DNA of 64,000 bases from positions 124,001 through 188,000 of the forward strand of contig JAETSB010000002.1 in the NCBI GenBank assembly GCA_021769865.1. The letters run 5' to 3'. The first letter of the stretch is position 1. Each line of letters opens with the position of its first letter. Origin of the DNA: Oscillospiraceae bacterium. GTDB taxonomy: Bacteria; Bacillota; Clostridia; Oscillospirales; Oscillospiraceae. The translations under genes were made by a program, and so were the position numbers. This document shows, in pieces, positions 31,265 to 40,353 of this stretch. The notes beneath the pieces were generated by a model. The model saw nothing but the letters and a program-made list of their open reading frames with translations. It was not told the origin of the DNA and ran no database searches.

Positions 31265-32503
31265 TCAGGCCAGCTTCGCCACTGCTACGTAGACGTTGGA
31301 AATCTGGTACCAGGCGGCGAAGTCCACGCTCCCCGTCTGGGGCAGGTGGAAGATCTTCTGGAACTCTGTCACCGCCGCCTGGGTGCCGGGGCCGTAAATA
31401 CCGTCCGCCGGGGTCTTGGGGATGGCGGGGAAATTCTCCGCGATGCGGTTCAGCTGGTTCTGGATGGTCCGCACCGCCTCCCCCTCGCTGCCCACGGTCA
31501 GCACCTCGCCGCCGTAGGACATGGGAACGCCCTCTACCTTCTCCGCGCTCTTGAGGAAGATCTCCGAGCCGTAGTACTTCCGCAGGATGCTCACCGCGTC
31601 CCAGCCCTGCTCTCCCAGCGCCTGGGAACCCCACTGGCTCAGGCCCTGGCACTGGGTCCGCCGCCCGTCGCAGTACTGGGTGAAAAGGGGCTGGGCGATG
31701 CCCTCCTTGGTGACATAGGTGGTGAAGAGATCATCCACCACCACGCTGATCTCCTCAAAAAGGGTCCGGCCGTGGTTGTAGGACTGGTCGAAGGCCGTGG
31801 AGCTGGTGATGGTGAAGTCGTAGCCCTTCCCCCGGTACCACTCCGTGTAGACCCGGTTCAGGGTGAAGGAGAGAATGGCCAGGACGTTGGCCTTGATGGT
31901 CTCCCTCTGCCAGGTGGAGTAGATCTCGCTGCAGGCCACGTTCTTCACGTAATCCTTGAACCGGACCCAGTAATTCTGGGCGGAGGCGTCGTCGGGCCGT
32001 CCGTCGTGGACTACGATGAACTCCGGGATCACCGGCTCCGGCAGGACCACCAACCCCTCCGGCTCCGGCAGGGGCTTGACCGCCTCCTCCTCCGGACGGC
32101 TGGAGGGCTCCCCCCAGAGGGCGTGGGGGGGCAGAAGCACATTGTGTACATTGAAGCCCCCGGGCCGGGCCGGGGCCAGGGGGGCCCGCTGGATGGCCCG
32201 CCCGGCGGCCATCAGCTCCACCCCGCCGATGTGGAGGGTCTCCCGCTCCGGGGCAAAGACAGTGACGTTGTAGACGGCGTAGGGCCGCTGCTCCGCCGCC
32301 CCCTCCATCACGGACCACTCCATGGGCGGCGCGGGCAGCTCAATAAAGGGCGTCTGGCCCGAGGAATTGGCGGTCACCTCCTCCAGCACGCTCCCGTCCG
32401 TGGGGTCCGTGATGCGGACCCGGGCCTCGGGGATGGGGTCCGGCGCCTCCCCCGCCGTGACAAAAATCTGCAGACTGCCTTTTTCCGTATAAGTTGGATT
32501 CAT
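31265..32503 (-). CDS. sleC: SleC-like spore cortex-lytic enzyme precursor
   Basis: The 412-residue architecture matches clostridial SleC. Residues about 1-110 are an N-terminal pre/pro region with a carboxypeptidase-regulatory-like beta domain (LQIFVTAGEAPDPIPEARVRI). A Pro-rich linker and LPEPVIPEFIVVHDGRP follow. A SpoIID-type lytic transglycosylase domain spans about 180-312, with Glu201 in RETIKANVLA aligned to the SpoIID catalytic Glu and closing GLSQWGSQALGEQGWDAVSILRKYYG. A C-terminal PG_binding_1 domain covers about 335-400. SleC is stored inactive in the spore and cleaved by CspB on germination. The gene diverges from two Csp-like protease genes, supporting this role. AAAGGAGGAG precedes the ATG. 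Confidence 0.88.
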   Translation of the reverse strand: MNPTYTEKGSLQIFVTAGEAPDPIPEARVRITDPTDGSVLEEVTANSSGQTPFIELPAPPMEWSVMEGAAEQRPYAVYNVTVFAPERETLHIGGVELMAAGRAIQRAPLAPARPGGFNVHNVLLPPHALWGEPSSRPEEEAVKPLPEPEGLVVLPEPVIPEFIVVHDGRPDDASAQNYWVRFKDYVKNVACSEIYSTWQRETIKANVLAILSFTLNRVYTEWYRGKGYDFTITSSTAFDQSYNHGRTLFEEISVVVDDLFTTYVTKEGIAQPLFTQYCDGRRTQCQGLSQWGSQALGEQGWDAVSILRKYYGSEIFLKSAEKVEGVPMSYGGEVLTVGSEGEAVRTIQNQLNRIAENFPAIPKTPADGIYGPGTQAAVTEFQKIFHLPQTGSVDFAAWYQISNVYVAVAKLA

Positions 32504-32587
32504 AAGGCTGCTCCTCCTTTCCGTATACTATCCTATGCGGGCGGGACCTTCCGGACACCGCCCGGAGCATCGGGACAGGAGGGCTGT
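32504..32587. promoter_or_regulatory. Divergent sleC/csp promoter region
   Basis: These 84 bp separate the two start codons. On the minus strand CATAGGATA (32529-32537) fits the CATAnnnTA -10 pattern of sporulation sigma factors; no convincing matching -35 is visible. On the plus strand I find no clear -10 of either vegetative or sporulation type. Confidence 0.35.
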
Positions 32588-34144
32588 ATGGAATACATTA
32601 TCAAATATACAGGGGATATTCTCTCCCTGGGCTATCCCACGGAGCTGCTGGACGCCCAATTCGCCATCATGGAACTGGGAGAGGAAGCCCCGGAGCGGCT
32701 GCTGGCTCACTGGCAGGTGACCAGCTTCGAGCCCGCCCGGCGGCTCAGCGGGCTGGCGGACCGGGGCCTGGAGGCGTCCTGCATCCCGCCGGTCCAGCGG
32801 GAAACCGGCCTGGGGCTGACCGGCCAGGGGGTGCTGATCGGCTTTGTGGACTCCGGGCTGGACCTGCGGCACCCGGAGTTTCTGGGGGAGGACGGCAGCA
32901 GCCGGATCGTGGCCCTCTGGGACATGACGGCCCAGGGCACGCCGCCCCGGGGTTTTCTCCACGGGGCCCTCTACACCCGGGCGGAGCTGGCCACCGGGCT
33001 GGTGGACTCCACCGACGACAGCGGTCACGGCACCGCCGTGGCCGCCATCGCCGCCGGGCGGAGCGGCGCGGCCCCCGGGGCTTCCATCGCCGCCGTGAAG
33101 CTGGCCAGCTCCCGGAGCACGGACATTATGCGGGCGGTCAAATTTCTGCTGGACCAGGCGGAAGAGCGGGGAATGCCCTGCGTGGTGAACCTGAGCTACG
33201 GCACCAACTGCGGCTCCCACCAGGGGCAGACCCTCTTTGAGTCCTACATCGACCAGTCCGCCCAGCGGGGGCGCAGCGTGGTGGTCTGCGCCGCCGGGAA
33301 CGAGGGCAGCGGGGCCCACCACTTCCGGGGGCGTCTGGTCGAGAACGAGACCGTCGACGCGGAGTTCACCGTCTCCACCCAGCGCCGGCAGATCTACCTC
33401 TCCCTCTGGAAGAACTTCGCCGACGACGCGGTGTTCGAGCTGGTCCTCCCCAACGGGCAGACCACGGGGCCCCTGACGGAGGGGACCCGGTTCCTCCGCT
33501 TCGGCTCCATCCGGGCCGCCATTTTCTACGGCGTGCCCACCCACTACACCGTCACCCAGGAGGTCTTGTTCCTCCTGGAGGCCCCCCCGGGGGGGCTGGA
33601 CGGCCTCTGGAACCTGCGGAGCTTCGGCAGGAAGGTGGCCGACGGCCGCTTCGACGTGTGGCTGCCCACCATCGAGGAGGTCAGCGACCGCACCGCCTTC
33701 CTACAGCCGGAGCCGGACCTGACCATCACCCTCCCCGCCACGGCGTTGTACCCCATCTCCGTGGGGGGCTTCCGGACGGAGACGGAGACCCTCAGCCCCT
33801 TCTCCGGCCGGGGGGACCAGGACTGCGCGGGCCGGGTCCTTCTGGACCTGACGGCCCCGGCGGAGGCCGTCCGCTCCGCCAAGCCGGGGGGCGGCTACGA
33901 CGTGTTCACCGGCACCAGCATGGCGGCCCCCTTTGTCTCCGGGGCGGCGGCACTGATGATGGAGTGGGGCGTCGTCCAGGGAAACGACCCGTTCCTCTAC
34001 AACCAGCGGGTGAAGGCGTTTCTCTGCAAGGGGGCCCTCCGCAGCCCCTTCCTGGCCTACCCGAATCCCCTCTGGGGCTACGGGCGGCTGAACCTCTGCG
34101 GCACCATGAACCAGCTGGTCGATCATTTGGAAAGGGGGCTTTGA
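32588..34144 (+). CDS. Csp-like germination subtilase (S8 family), first copy
   Basis: The 518-residue subtilase lacks a signal peptide. A short prodomain (residues about 1-75) precedes the catalytic domain. The triad is intact: Asp88 in GFVDSGLDLRHPEF, His147 in DDSGHGTAVAAIA and Ser444 in FTGTSMAAPFVSGAAALMM; NLSYGTNCGSH and CAAGNEGSG carry the oxyanion Asn. A jellyroll-type insertion of about 130 residues between the Asn and Ser motifs (ETVDAEFTVS to DVWLPTIEEV) is the hallmark of Csp proteases, which process SleC at germination. It is divergent from sleC and followed after 2 nt by a second copy. Confidence 0.9.
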   Translation: MEYIIKYTGDILSLGYPTELLDAQFAIMELGEEAPERLLAHWQVTSFEPARRLSGLADRGLEASCIPPVQRETGLGLTGQGVLIGFVDSGLDLRHPEFLGEDGSSRIVALWDMTAQGTPPRGFLHGALYTRAELATGLVDSTDDSGHGTAVAAIAAGRSGAAPGASIAAVKLASSRSTDIMRAVKFLLDQAEERGMPCVVNLSYGTNCGSHQGQTLFESYIDQSAQRGRSVVVCAAGNEGSGAHHFRGRLVENETVDAEFTVSTQRRQIYLSLWKNFADDAVFELVLPNGQTTGPLTEGTRFLRFGSIRAAIFYGVPTHYTVTQEVLFLLEAPPGGLDGLWNLRSFGRKVADGRFDVWLPTIEEVSDRTAFLQPEPDLTITLPATALYPISVGGFRTETETLSPFSGRGDQDCAGRVLLDLTAPAEAVRSAKPGGGYDVFTGTSMAAPFVSGAAALMMEWGVVQGNDPFLYNQRVKAFLCKGALRSPFLAYPNPLWGYGRLNLCGTMNQLVDHLERGL

Positions 34145-34146
34145 GC

Positions 34147-35859
34147 ATGAACCTGTCGCCGGAAGCCATGGCCTTTATCCACGCGCCGGACACCGTGGAT
34201 TTCGTCACCCGGGCCACGGACGCTTTTTTCGACTACGTCCAGCGGTCCGGGGAGGTCGTCATCGGACAGATGCTCTCCGGCCGCTATGTTCTGGGCTATA
34301 TCAAGGCGGAGAACTTCCACCACCTGGAGGAGGCCCTGGGCACCGCCTTCCTCAGCTCCGTCTCGGTGGTGCTGGGGCTTCTGGACCGCCCTGCCCTGGA
34401 GGCGGCGGGGGTCTCCCAGGTCCAGAGCCAGCCCTATCTGAACCTGAAGGGCCGGGGGGTGCTCATCGGCTTCGTGGACACCGGCATCGACTATACCCAA
34501 AGCGTCTTCCGCTATGAGGACGGCAGCAGCCGCATCCGGTATCTCTACGACCAGACCGCCGAGGGGGAGCCCCCCGAGGGCTTTCTCATGGGCCGGGAGT
34601 ACTCCAAGGCGGACATCGACGCCGCCCTGGCCTCCCCGGACCCCTACGCCGTCGTGCCCCAGCGGGACGAGGACGGCCACGGCACCTTTATGGCCTCCGT
34701 GGCGGCGGGGCGGCAGACGGAGGACTTCTCCGGCGCGGCCCCGGACGCGGAGATCATTGCCGTGAAGCTGAAAAAGGCCCGGCCCTTCTACCGGGAGCGG
34801 TACTGCGTCCCGGCGGACCAGGAGCACGCCTACGAGTCCAGCGCCGTCATGGTGGGCGTGGAGTACATTCTCCACAAGGCCCGGCAGCTGGGCCGGCCGG
34901 CGGTGATCTGCATCGGCCTGGGCACCAACTCCGGAAGCCACGACGGGGTCAGCGTCTTCGAGGAGTACCTGGGGGGCGCGTCCCTCCAGGCGGGGGTGTG
35001 CCTCTGCGCCGCGGCGGGGAACGAGGCGGAGGCCCGGCACCACACCGGCGGCGTCCTCCAGCCCGGGGAAAAGCCCGGGACCGTGGACCTGAAGGTGGGG
35101 GAAAACGCCGGGGACGTGTACCTGGCTGTGTGGAATACCGTGGCGGACCGGCTGTCGGTCTCCGTCCGGTCCCCCTCCGGGGAGCTGGTGGGCCGGGTCC
35201 CCGCCAAGCCCGGCATCGGCCCCGCCGCCGACGTGAAGCTGGTGCTGGAGGCGTCCCGGGTGCAGATCGAGTACCACTTCCCCGTGGAGGGCAGCGGAGG
35301 GCAATTGACGGTCATCCGCATCCTGGGGGCCACCCCCGGCGTGTGGACCATCCAGCTCCACGGGGACATCCTGCTGAACGGCAGCTACCAGGTGTGGCTG
35401 CCCATGACGGGCTTCGTCTCCCCCACGGTGGAGTTCCTGGCGGCCACGCCGGACTACACCGTCACCTGCCCCGCCTCCGCCGTGGGGGTTATCTGCTGCG
35501 GGGCCTACGACAGCAACAACAAGAGCCTCTACGCTAAAAGCTCCCGGGGCCCCGCCTGGGACGGCCGGGTCCTGCCGGACCTGGTGGCTCCCGGCGTGGG
35601 GGTCGGGGGCGTCTACCCCTACGGGCCGGGCCTCATGAGCGGCACCAGCGCGGCGGCGGCGGTGCTGGCGGGGACCTGCGCCCTGCTGCTCCAGTGGGGC
35701 GTCCGGGAGGGGAACGACCCGGCCATGGGGACGTACCAGATTCGGGCCTATCTGATCCGGGGCTGCCTCCGGCGGCCGGATATGCAGTATCCCAACAACC
35801 AGTGGGGGTATGGGACCCTCCAGCTGATGCAGACCTTTCACCTGATGCGGGAGCTGTAA
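34147..35859 (+). CDS. Csp-like germination subtilase (S8 family), second copy
   Basis: The 570-residue protein has a longer prodomain (about 1-100, including FHHLEEALGTAFLSSVSVVLGLLDRPALEAAGVSQVQ). The catalytic domain has an intact triad: Asp111 in GFVDTGIDYT, His178 in DEDGHGTFMAS and Ser501 in MSGTSAAAAVLAGTCALLLQWG. The jellyroll insertion (about 315-440, ending NGSYQVWLPMTGFVSPTVEF) is present. The start at 34147 follows the first copy's stop after two bases and has GGGGGCTTTGAGC upstream, so the two are coupled. In C. difficile one or two Csp homologues have lost catalytic residues; here neither has. Confidence 0.9.
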   Translation: MNLSPEAMAFIHAPDTVDFVTRATDAFFDYVQRSGEVVIGQMLSGRYVLGYIKAENFHHLEEALGTAFLSSVSVVLGLLDRPALEAAGVSQVQSQPYLNLKGRGVLIGFVDTGIDYTQSVFRYEDGSSRIRYLYDQTAEGEPPEGFLMGREYSKADIDAALASPDPYAVVPQRDEDGHGTFMASVAAGRQTEDFSGAAPDAEIIAVKLKKARPFYRERYCVPADQEHAYESSAVMVGVEYILHKARQLGRPAVICIGLGTNSGSHDGVSVFEEYLGGASLQAGVCLCAAAGNEAEARHHTGGVLQPGEKPGTVDLKVGENAGDVYLAVWNTVADRLSVSVRSPSGELVGRVPAKPGIGPAADVKLVLEASRVQIEYHFPVEGSGGQLTVIRILGATPGVWTIQLHGDILLNGSYQVWLPMTGFVSPTVEFLAATPDYTVTCPASAVGVICCGAYDSNNKSLYAKSSRGPAWDGRVLPDLVAPGVGVGGVYPYGPGLMSGTSAAAAVLAGTCALLLQWGVREGNDPAMGTYQIRAYLIRGCLRRPDMQYPNNQWGYGTLQLMQTFHLMREL

Positions 35860-35964
35860 AGGAAGCGGGCAGGCCGCGGGGAGGTTTTTTGTGGTCCATG
35901 TCGAAAACGGACACCATCCCTTGTGCCTGTAACAAAGATGTAACATACAAATTGTGGTTTGGGC

Positions 35965-35993
35965 TTGCAAGGGACGAAAAAATATTCTACAAT
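35965..35993 (+). promoter_or_regulatory. Promoter of the SLH protein gene
   Basis: TTGCAA (35965-35970) and TACAAT (35988-35993) are 17 bp apart. Confidence 0.72.
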
Positions 35994-36045
35994 AGGGCTT
36001 GAGCCTTTCGGGGCCGAATTTTGAAATGAAACGAGGTGCGCGCAT

Positions 36046-37167
36046 ATGAAAAAGACGCTGGCCGCTTTCTTCCTGGCTCTGACCCTGCTGACGGGCAGCG
36101 CCGCCGCTTTCTCCGACGTGGACGAGGGGCTGTACTATGCCGCGCCCATCGCCTGGGCCGTGGAGCGGGGCATCACCACCGGGACCTCCGAGGACACCTT
36201 CTCCCCCGACGCCCTGTGCACCCAGGGGCAGATCCTCACCTTCCTCTGGCGGGCCGCCGGGTCCCCTCAGGCGGAGGAGGAGCTCCTTCCCCCGGGCCTG
36301 ACGGCGGAGTCTGTCAGCTCCAGCTTCCGCCCGGCCATCGCCTGGGCCTACCAGGCGGGTATCCTGGGCGGCTCCGCAGCCTTGAATCCCTCGGCCCCCT
36401 GCAGCCGGGGCATGGCCATGGGGTTCCTCTGGCGTTACGCCGGGTCTCCCGACGCCAGCCCCCTGGGCATCTTCACCGACGTGGCCCCTGGCGCCGGTTA
36501 CGCCCAGGCCGTGGCCTGGGCCGTGGAGAGCGGCATCACCTCCGGCACCTCCGAGACCACCTTCTCCCCCGGCGAACCTTGTACCCGGGGGCAGATCGCC
36601 ACGTTCCTCTACCGCTGCCTGAATGAGACCGGGGAAAAGGTCCAGCTCCCGGAGGAGCCGGCCCCTCAGACTCCCGCCGAGTCCGAGCCGGAGGAGAGCG
36701 CCCAGCCCCTGCGGACCTACGCCGGAACGGGTATGGCCCGTTCCCTGGGCCTGGACGGCAGCGAGTTCACCAGCGAGGGCGAGTACGAGGCGAAGGTCAC
36801 CGTAGACGTGTACTCTCCCTATGAGGCGGTGTTCACTGTCCAGGTTCCCTTTCCCCTGTTCCAGGCATGCAATTACCTGGTCCGCTTTGACAACCCGGAA
36901 AAGCCTGATCGGAGCTTCCTCTTCACCTTTCTTCGCTGGGACGAGGCGTTTGCCGACATGATTCCCTGGGAGGACAGCCACAACAGCTTTCGCTTTGTGG
37001 ACACCAGCGATCCGGGCGGTCTTCTCTCCGTCCAGCAGGATTACAGCGGGGACGACCGAATCGGCGGGGCCCTGGTCCGCCGGGTCACCTTCTCCCAGGA
37101 CAGCTATTTCACCTTTGATATGCTGGACGGTTACACGCCCAGTTGTTCCGTCACCACCAACCGATAA
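36046..37167 (+). CDS. Secreted protein with three SLH domains
   Basis: The 373 residues start with a signal peptide (MKKTLAAFFLALTLLTGSAAA). Three S-layer-homology units occupy about residues 22-195: FSDVDEGLYYAAPIAWAVERGITTGTSEDTFSPDALCTQGQILTFLWR, a divergent second unit, and FTDVAPGAGYAQAVAWAVESGITSGTSETTFSPGEPCTRGQIATFLYR. A Pro/Glu-rich linker leads to a C-terminal beta-rich domain of about 150 residues without a known name. SLH units bind pyruvylated wall polymers, so the protein should be displayed on the cell wall. Own promoter and terminator. Confidence 0.88.
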   Translation: MKKTLAAFFLALTLLTGSAAAFSDVDEGLYYAAPIAWAVERGITTGTSEDTFSPDALCTQGQILTFLWRAAGSPQAEEELLPPGLTAESVSSSFRPAIAWAYQAGILGGSAALNPSAPCSRGMAMGFLWRYAGSPDASPLGIFTDVAPGAGYAQAVAWAVESGITSGTSETTFSPGEPCTRGQIATFLYRCLNETGEKVQLPEEPAPQTPAESEPEESAQPLRTYAGTGMARSLGLDGSEFTSEGEYEAKVTVDVYSPYEAVFTVQVPFPLFQACNYLVRFDNPEKPDRSFLFTFLRWDEAFADMIPWEDSHNSFRFVDTSDPGGLLSVQQDYSGDDRIGGALVRRVTFSQDSYFTFDMLDGYTPSCSVTTNR

Positions 37168-37180
37168 CGCTTCCATCGAG

Positions 37181-37217
37181 AAAGCGGGCTGTGCCAAACC
37201 GGCACAGCCCGCTTTTA
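37181..37217. terminator. Bidirectional terminator
   Basis: AAAGCGGGCTGTGCC (37181-37195) pairs exactly with 37201-37215 between the SLH gene and the convergent aminopeptidase gene. Confidence 0.85.
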
Positions 37218-37227
37218 TGCGTTTCAT

Positions 37228-38634
37228 TTAATCCTCCGCCTGGAAGACCGCCCTCATGCCTTTGTAGGTCTCGTAGCAGTCCAGCTTGGAGACCGTCTCA
37301 AAGGGGGCGTGCATGCTCAGCACCGGGACCCCGGCGTCCAGAGTGTTGATGTTCCGGTTCGCCATATACATGGCCACGGTGCCGCCGCCGCCGGCGTCTA
37401 CCTTGCCCAGCTCGGAGATCTGCCAGATGACTCCCGCCTGATCGAAGAGCCGCCGGACGTAGGACACCGTCTCCGCGTCCGCGTCGGAGGCCCCGGACTT
37501 GCCCCGGGCGCCGGTGTACTTGCACAGGCCCACGCCGTAGTTGATCTGGGATTCGTTCCGCTTCTCGAATACGTCGGGGTAGTTGGGGTCATAGGCCGCC
37601 GTCACGTCGGCGCTGAGGCAGAAGGACTTGGCGAAGCAGCCCCGCAGGGTCGCGCCCTGGGCGGCGCACAGGTCCTCGATGAAGGCGTCGAAGGCGGCGG
37701 ACTGCATGCCCGTCACGCCGTCGGAGCCGATCTCCTCCTTGTCCGCCAAGATGCACACGGCGGTCTTCGCCGGGGTCACCTCCAGGTCCAGCAGAGCCTT
37801 CAGGGCGGCGTAGGCGCAGACCCGGTCGTCGTGGCCGTAGGCCCCGATCATGGAGCGGTCCAGGCCGATGTCGCAAGCCTTCACCGCCGGGACGGCCTCC
37901 AGCTCGGCGGAGTTCAGGTCGTCCTCCACGATGCCGTACTTCTCGTGGAGCAGCTTCATGACGGCCAGCTTCACCCGGCCGGATTCCTCCTCGTTCCCGA
38001 TGGGCTCGCTGCCCAGCAGCAGGTTCAGCGTCTCGCCGGGAACGGCCTCCGCCAGGGGCTTCTTGTTCTGGGCGGCCCCCAGATGGGGCAGCAGGTCCGT
38101 GATGACCAGCCGGGGCTCCCCCTCCTCTTCTCCAATGCGGACCGTAACCTTGGTCCCGTCCTTCAGGATCACCACGCCGTGGAGGGCCAGGGGGATGGTC
38201 ACCCATTGGTACTTCCGGATGCCGCCGTAGTAGTGGGTCTTAAAGTAAGCCAGCTCGCTGTCCTCGTAGAGGGGATTGGGCTTCAGGTCCAGCCGGGGGG
38301 AGTCGATGTGGGCCGCCGCCAGCTGGACGCCCTCCGAGAGGGGCTTCCGCCCGATGTGGGCCAGCATAACCGCCTTGCCCCGGTTGCAGAAATAGAGCTT
38401 CTCCCCGGGCTTCACGTCCGCCCCCGGCGCGTAGGGCTGGTAGCCTTGCTCCTCCGCCATGCGGACGACCTCCGCGGCACAGAGGCGCTCCGTCTTGCTG
38501 ACGTCCAAAAAGCGCTTGTAGCCGGCGCAGTAGTCCTCCATCGCCGCCCGGTCGGCGCCGGAGAGGATGTCGTAGCCGTTCTTTTTCGTGGAGAGGAGCT
38601 GCTCTTTCAGCTCCTTGAATTCAGATTTTTCCAT
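37228..38634 (-). CDS. M18-family aspartyl aminopeptidase
   Basis: The 468-residue zinc aminopeptidase removes N-terminal residues, typically acidic ones. Motifs of the M18 family are in order: LAAAHIDSPRLDLKPNPLYEDSELAYFKTHYYGGIRKYQW (about residues 85-124) with the first metal His, GAYGHDDRVCAYAALKALLD (about 268-287) with the bridging Asp, CILADKEEIGSDGVTGMQS (about 298-316) with the Glu pair, and C-terminal VLSMHAPFETVSKLD with the last His. Length is standard. It is the last gene of the long ddl-to-aminopeptidase run, 19 nt after the tsaC-coaE stop. Confidence 0.94.
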   Translation of the reverse strand: MEKSEFKELKEQLLSTKKNGYDILSGADRAAMEDYCAGYKRFLDVSKTERLCAAEVVRMAEEQGYQPYAPGADVKPGEKLYFCNRGKAVMLAHIGRKPLSEGVQLAAAHIDSPRLDLKPNPLYEDSELAYFKTHYYGGIRKYQWVTIPLALHGVVILKDGTKVTVRIGEEEGEPRLVITDLLPHLGAAQNKKPLAEAVPGETLNLLLGSEPIGNEEESGRVKLAVMKLLHEKYGIVEDDLNSAELEAVPAVKACDIGLDRSMIGAYGHDDRVCAYAALKALLDLEVTPAKTAVCILADKEEIGSDGVTGMQSAAFDAFIEDLCAAQGATLRGCFAKSFCLSADVTAAYDPNYPDVFEKRNESQINYGVGLCKYTGARGKSGASDADAETVSYVRRLFDQAGVIWQISELGKVDAGGGGTVAMYMANRNINTLDAGVPVLSMHAPFETVSKLDCYETYKGMRAVFQAED

Positions 38635-38653
38635 ATAGCGTTACCTCCTGATA

Positions 38654-40315
38654 TTATCCATGGCGTTTCTCCTCCTGAATGGCCTCCACCAGGCGCTCGA
38701 AGAACAGGTAGGCGTCCCGGCGAAACTCCTCCGGAGATTCCGTGGCGTTGTTCAGCTCGCAGTCGCACTTGCCCCGGTAGTACTCGTCCTGCTTCTGAGC
38801 GCCGATGCGCAGGCGGGCGTACTGTTCCGTGATGTGGTCCCGGGCCATGATGCGCTTCACCCGCAGCTCGGTCGGAGCCGTCACGGCCACGGTGCGGTCG
38901 CAGAGGCGGTCCAGGCCGCTCTCAAAAAGGTTGATGGCGTCCAGGGCGCAGAGCCCCTCGGAGGCCTCCACCAGGGCCTCCAGCTCCGGGAGGAGAAAGC
39001 GATAGACGATGGTGTTCAGCTGGTCCAGCCGGTCCCGCTTGGCGAAGACCTCCTGCCCCAGCTTCTTCCGGTTCAGCTGGCCGTCGGTGGTGAAGACCCC
39101 GGGGAAGCGCACGTTGATGGCGTTTTTGAAGTCCTCGCTGTCGTTCAGCACCTGGTGATAGACCGCGTCGCAGTCGATAACGCTGCCGCCCAGGTCCCGG
39201 ATGGCCTGGAGGGCGCTGCTCTTTCCCGCGCCGGTGCCGCCGGTGACCCCCAGGATGATCCGCTGGCTGTCCGCGTTGATCACGTGGAAGCCCGCGGCCT
39301 TTTTCAGCCGGTTGCCGATGGCCAGTCCCAGCCCCCGGTTGTCCGGGCACTGGGCGAAGATCTCCTTCACCTCGCTGCTGTCGAAGCTCCGCAGGGCCTC
39401 GAAGACCCGCTGGGCCTGGACCTGTTTGTCGCTGCACGGCCCCAGGGAGCGGACCACCTGCTGGGAAAAGAGGTGGGCGTACTCGTCAAAGCAGATGACG
39501 CCGGAGTCCGGGCCCGCCTTTTCGGCGATCATCCGGGCGGAATTCATGGGAGAGCCGGTGACCACCGTCACCGGGGCCTTGGGGGCGTAGTGGCGGTACT
39601 TCATGCCCGGCGCGCCGGGGCGCTCATCCGGCCGGAGGAAGGCCGTCACGGCCCGGTCCACGTCGATATGGCCGATGACCCGCTCGATATCCTCCACGGG
39701 CAGCCCGCCGGGGCGGAGGAGCCGGGGGGGCTCCCGGGTCAGGTCCAGCACGGTGGACTCCACGCCCACGACACAGGGGCCCCCGTCGACCACCATGTCG
39801 ATCCGTCCCCCCACGTCCTCCAGCACGTCCTGGGCCGTGGTGCAGCTGGGCCGGCCGGAGGTGTTGGCGCTGGGGGCGGCGATGGCCATGCCGGCCTCCC
39901 GGATGATGGCCAGGGTGACAGGGTGGTTGGGGCAGCGGACCCCCACGGTGTCCAGGCCCGCCGTGGTCTCGTTGGGGACCGTGGGCTGGCGCTTGAGGAT
40001 CATGGTCAAAGGTCCCGGCCAGAACTTCCGCGCCAGGGTGTAGGCCACCGGGGGGATATCCGCGCAGTACCGGGGCAGCCACTGGGCCCCGGTGACGTGG
40101 AGGATCAGGGGATTGTCCTGGGGCCGTCCCTTCACCTCGAAGATGCGCCGGACGGCGGCGGGGTTGGACCCGTCGGCCCCCAGGCCGTACACCGTCTCCG
40201 TGGGGATGCCCACCAGGCCCCCCTCCCGGAGGATCTTGGCGGCGGCGGAGATCTTGTCCTCGATCTCCTTCTGCTGTCCCTTGGTGTCCCGCAAGTCGTA
40301 ATAAATCGTCTGCAT
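38654..40315 (-). CDS. Fused threonylcarbamoyl-AMP synthase (TsaC/Sua5) and dephospho-CoA kinase (CoaE)
   Basis: One 553-residue frame joins two enzymes. Residues about 15-330 are Sua5-type TsaC: GIPTETVYGLGADG, KGRPQDNPLILHV with the substrate Lys/Arg, FWPGPLTMIL, PSANTSGRPS, VESTVLDL and the linker GMKYRHYAPKAPVTVV leading to the Sua5 C-terminal domain. Residues about 351-553 are CoaE: ILGVTGGTGAGKSSALQAIRDLGGSVIDCDAVYHQVL with the P-loop at 359-367, then VTAPTELRVKRIMARDHI. TsaC makes TC-AMP from Thr, bicarbonate and ATP; CoaE makes CoA. No stop or frameshift separates them, and both active sites look intact. GAGG lies 8 nt before the ATG at 40315. Confidence 0.93.
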   Translation of the reverse strand: MQTIYYDLRDTKGQQKEIEDKISAAAKILREGGLVGIPTETVYGLGADGSNPAAVRRIFEVKGRPQDNPLILHVTGAQWLPRYCADIPPVAYTLARKFWPGPLTMILKRQPTVPNETTAGLDTVGVRCPNHPVTLAIIREAGMAIAAPSANTSGRPSCTTAQDVLEDVGGRIDMVVDGGPCVVGVESTVLDLTREPPRLLRPGGLPVEDIERVIGHIDVDRAVTAFLRPDERPGAPGMKYRHYAPKAPVTVVTGSPMNSARMIAEKAGPDSGVICFDEYAHLFSQQVVRSLGPCSDKQVQAQRVFEALRSFDSSEVKEIFAQCPDNRGLGLAIGNRLKKAAGFHVINADSQRIILGVTGGTGAGKSSALQAIRDLGGSVIDCDAVYHQVLNDSEDFKNAINVRFPGVFTTDGQLNRKKLGQEVFAKRDRLDQLNTIVYRFLLPELEALVEASEGLCALDAINLFESGLDRLCDRTVAVTAPTELRVKRIMARDHITEQYARLRIGAQKQDEYYRGKCDCELNNATESPEEFRRDAYLFFERLVEAIQEEKRHG

Positions 40316-40353
40316 ATTGTTCGCCTCTGTCTCTTTCCAGGCGGGTCTCCCCG

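Noticed and set aside
35898..36002. Short ORF beginning MSKTDTIPCACNKDV upstream of the SLH gene
   Set aside because: It contains the SLH gene promoter, has no ribosome site and ends within the leader.
34123..37227. A 1,034-codon open frame on the minus strand opposite the second Csp gene and the SLH gene
   Set aside because: It spans two well-supported genes, their promoter and a terminator, and has repetitive Gly/Arg/Pro composition typical of an antisense shadow.
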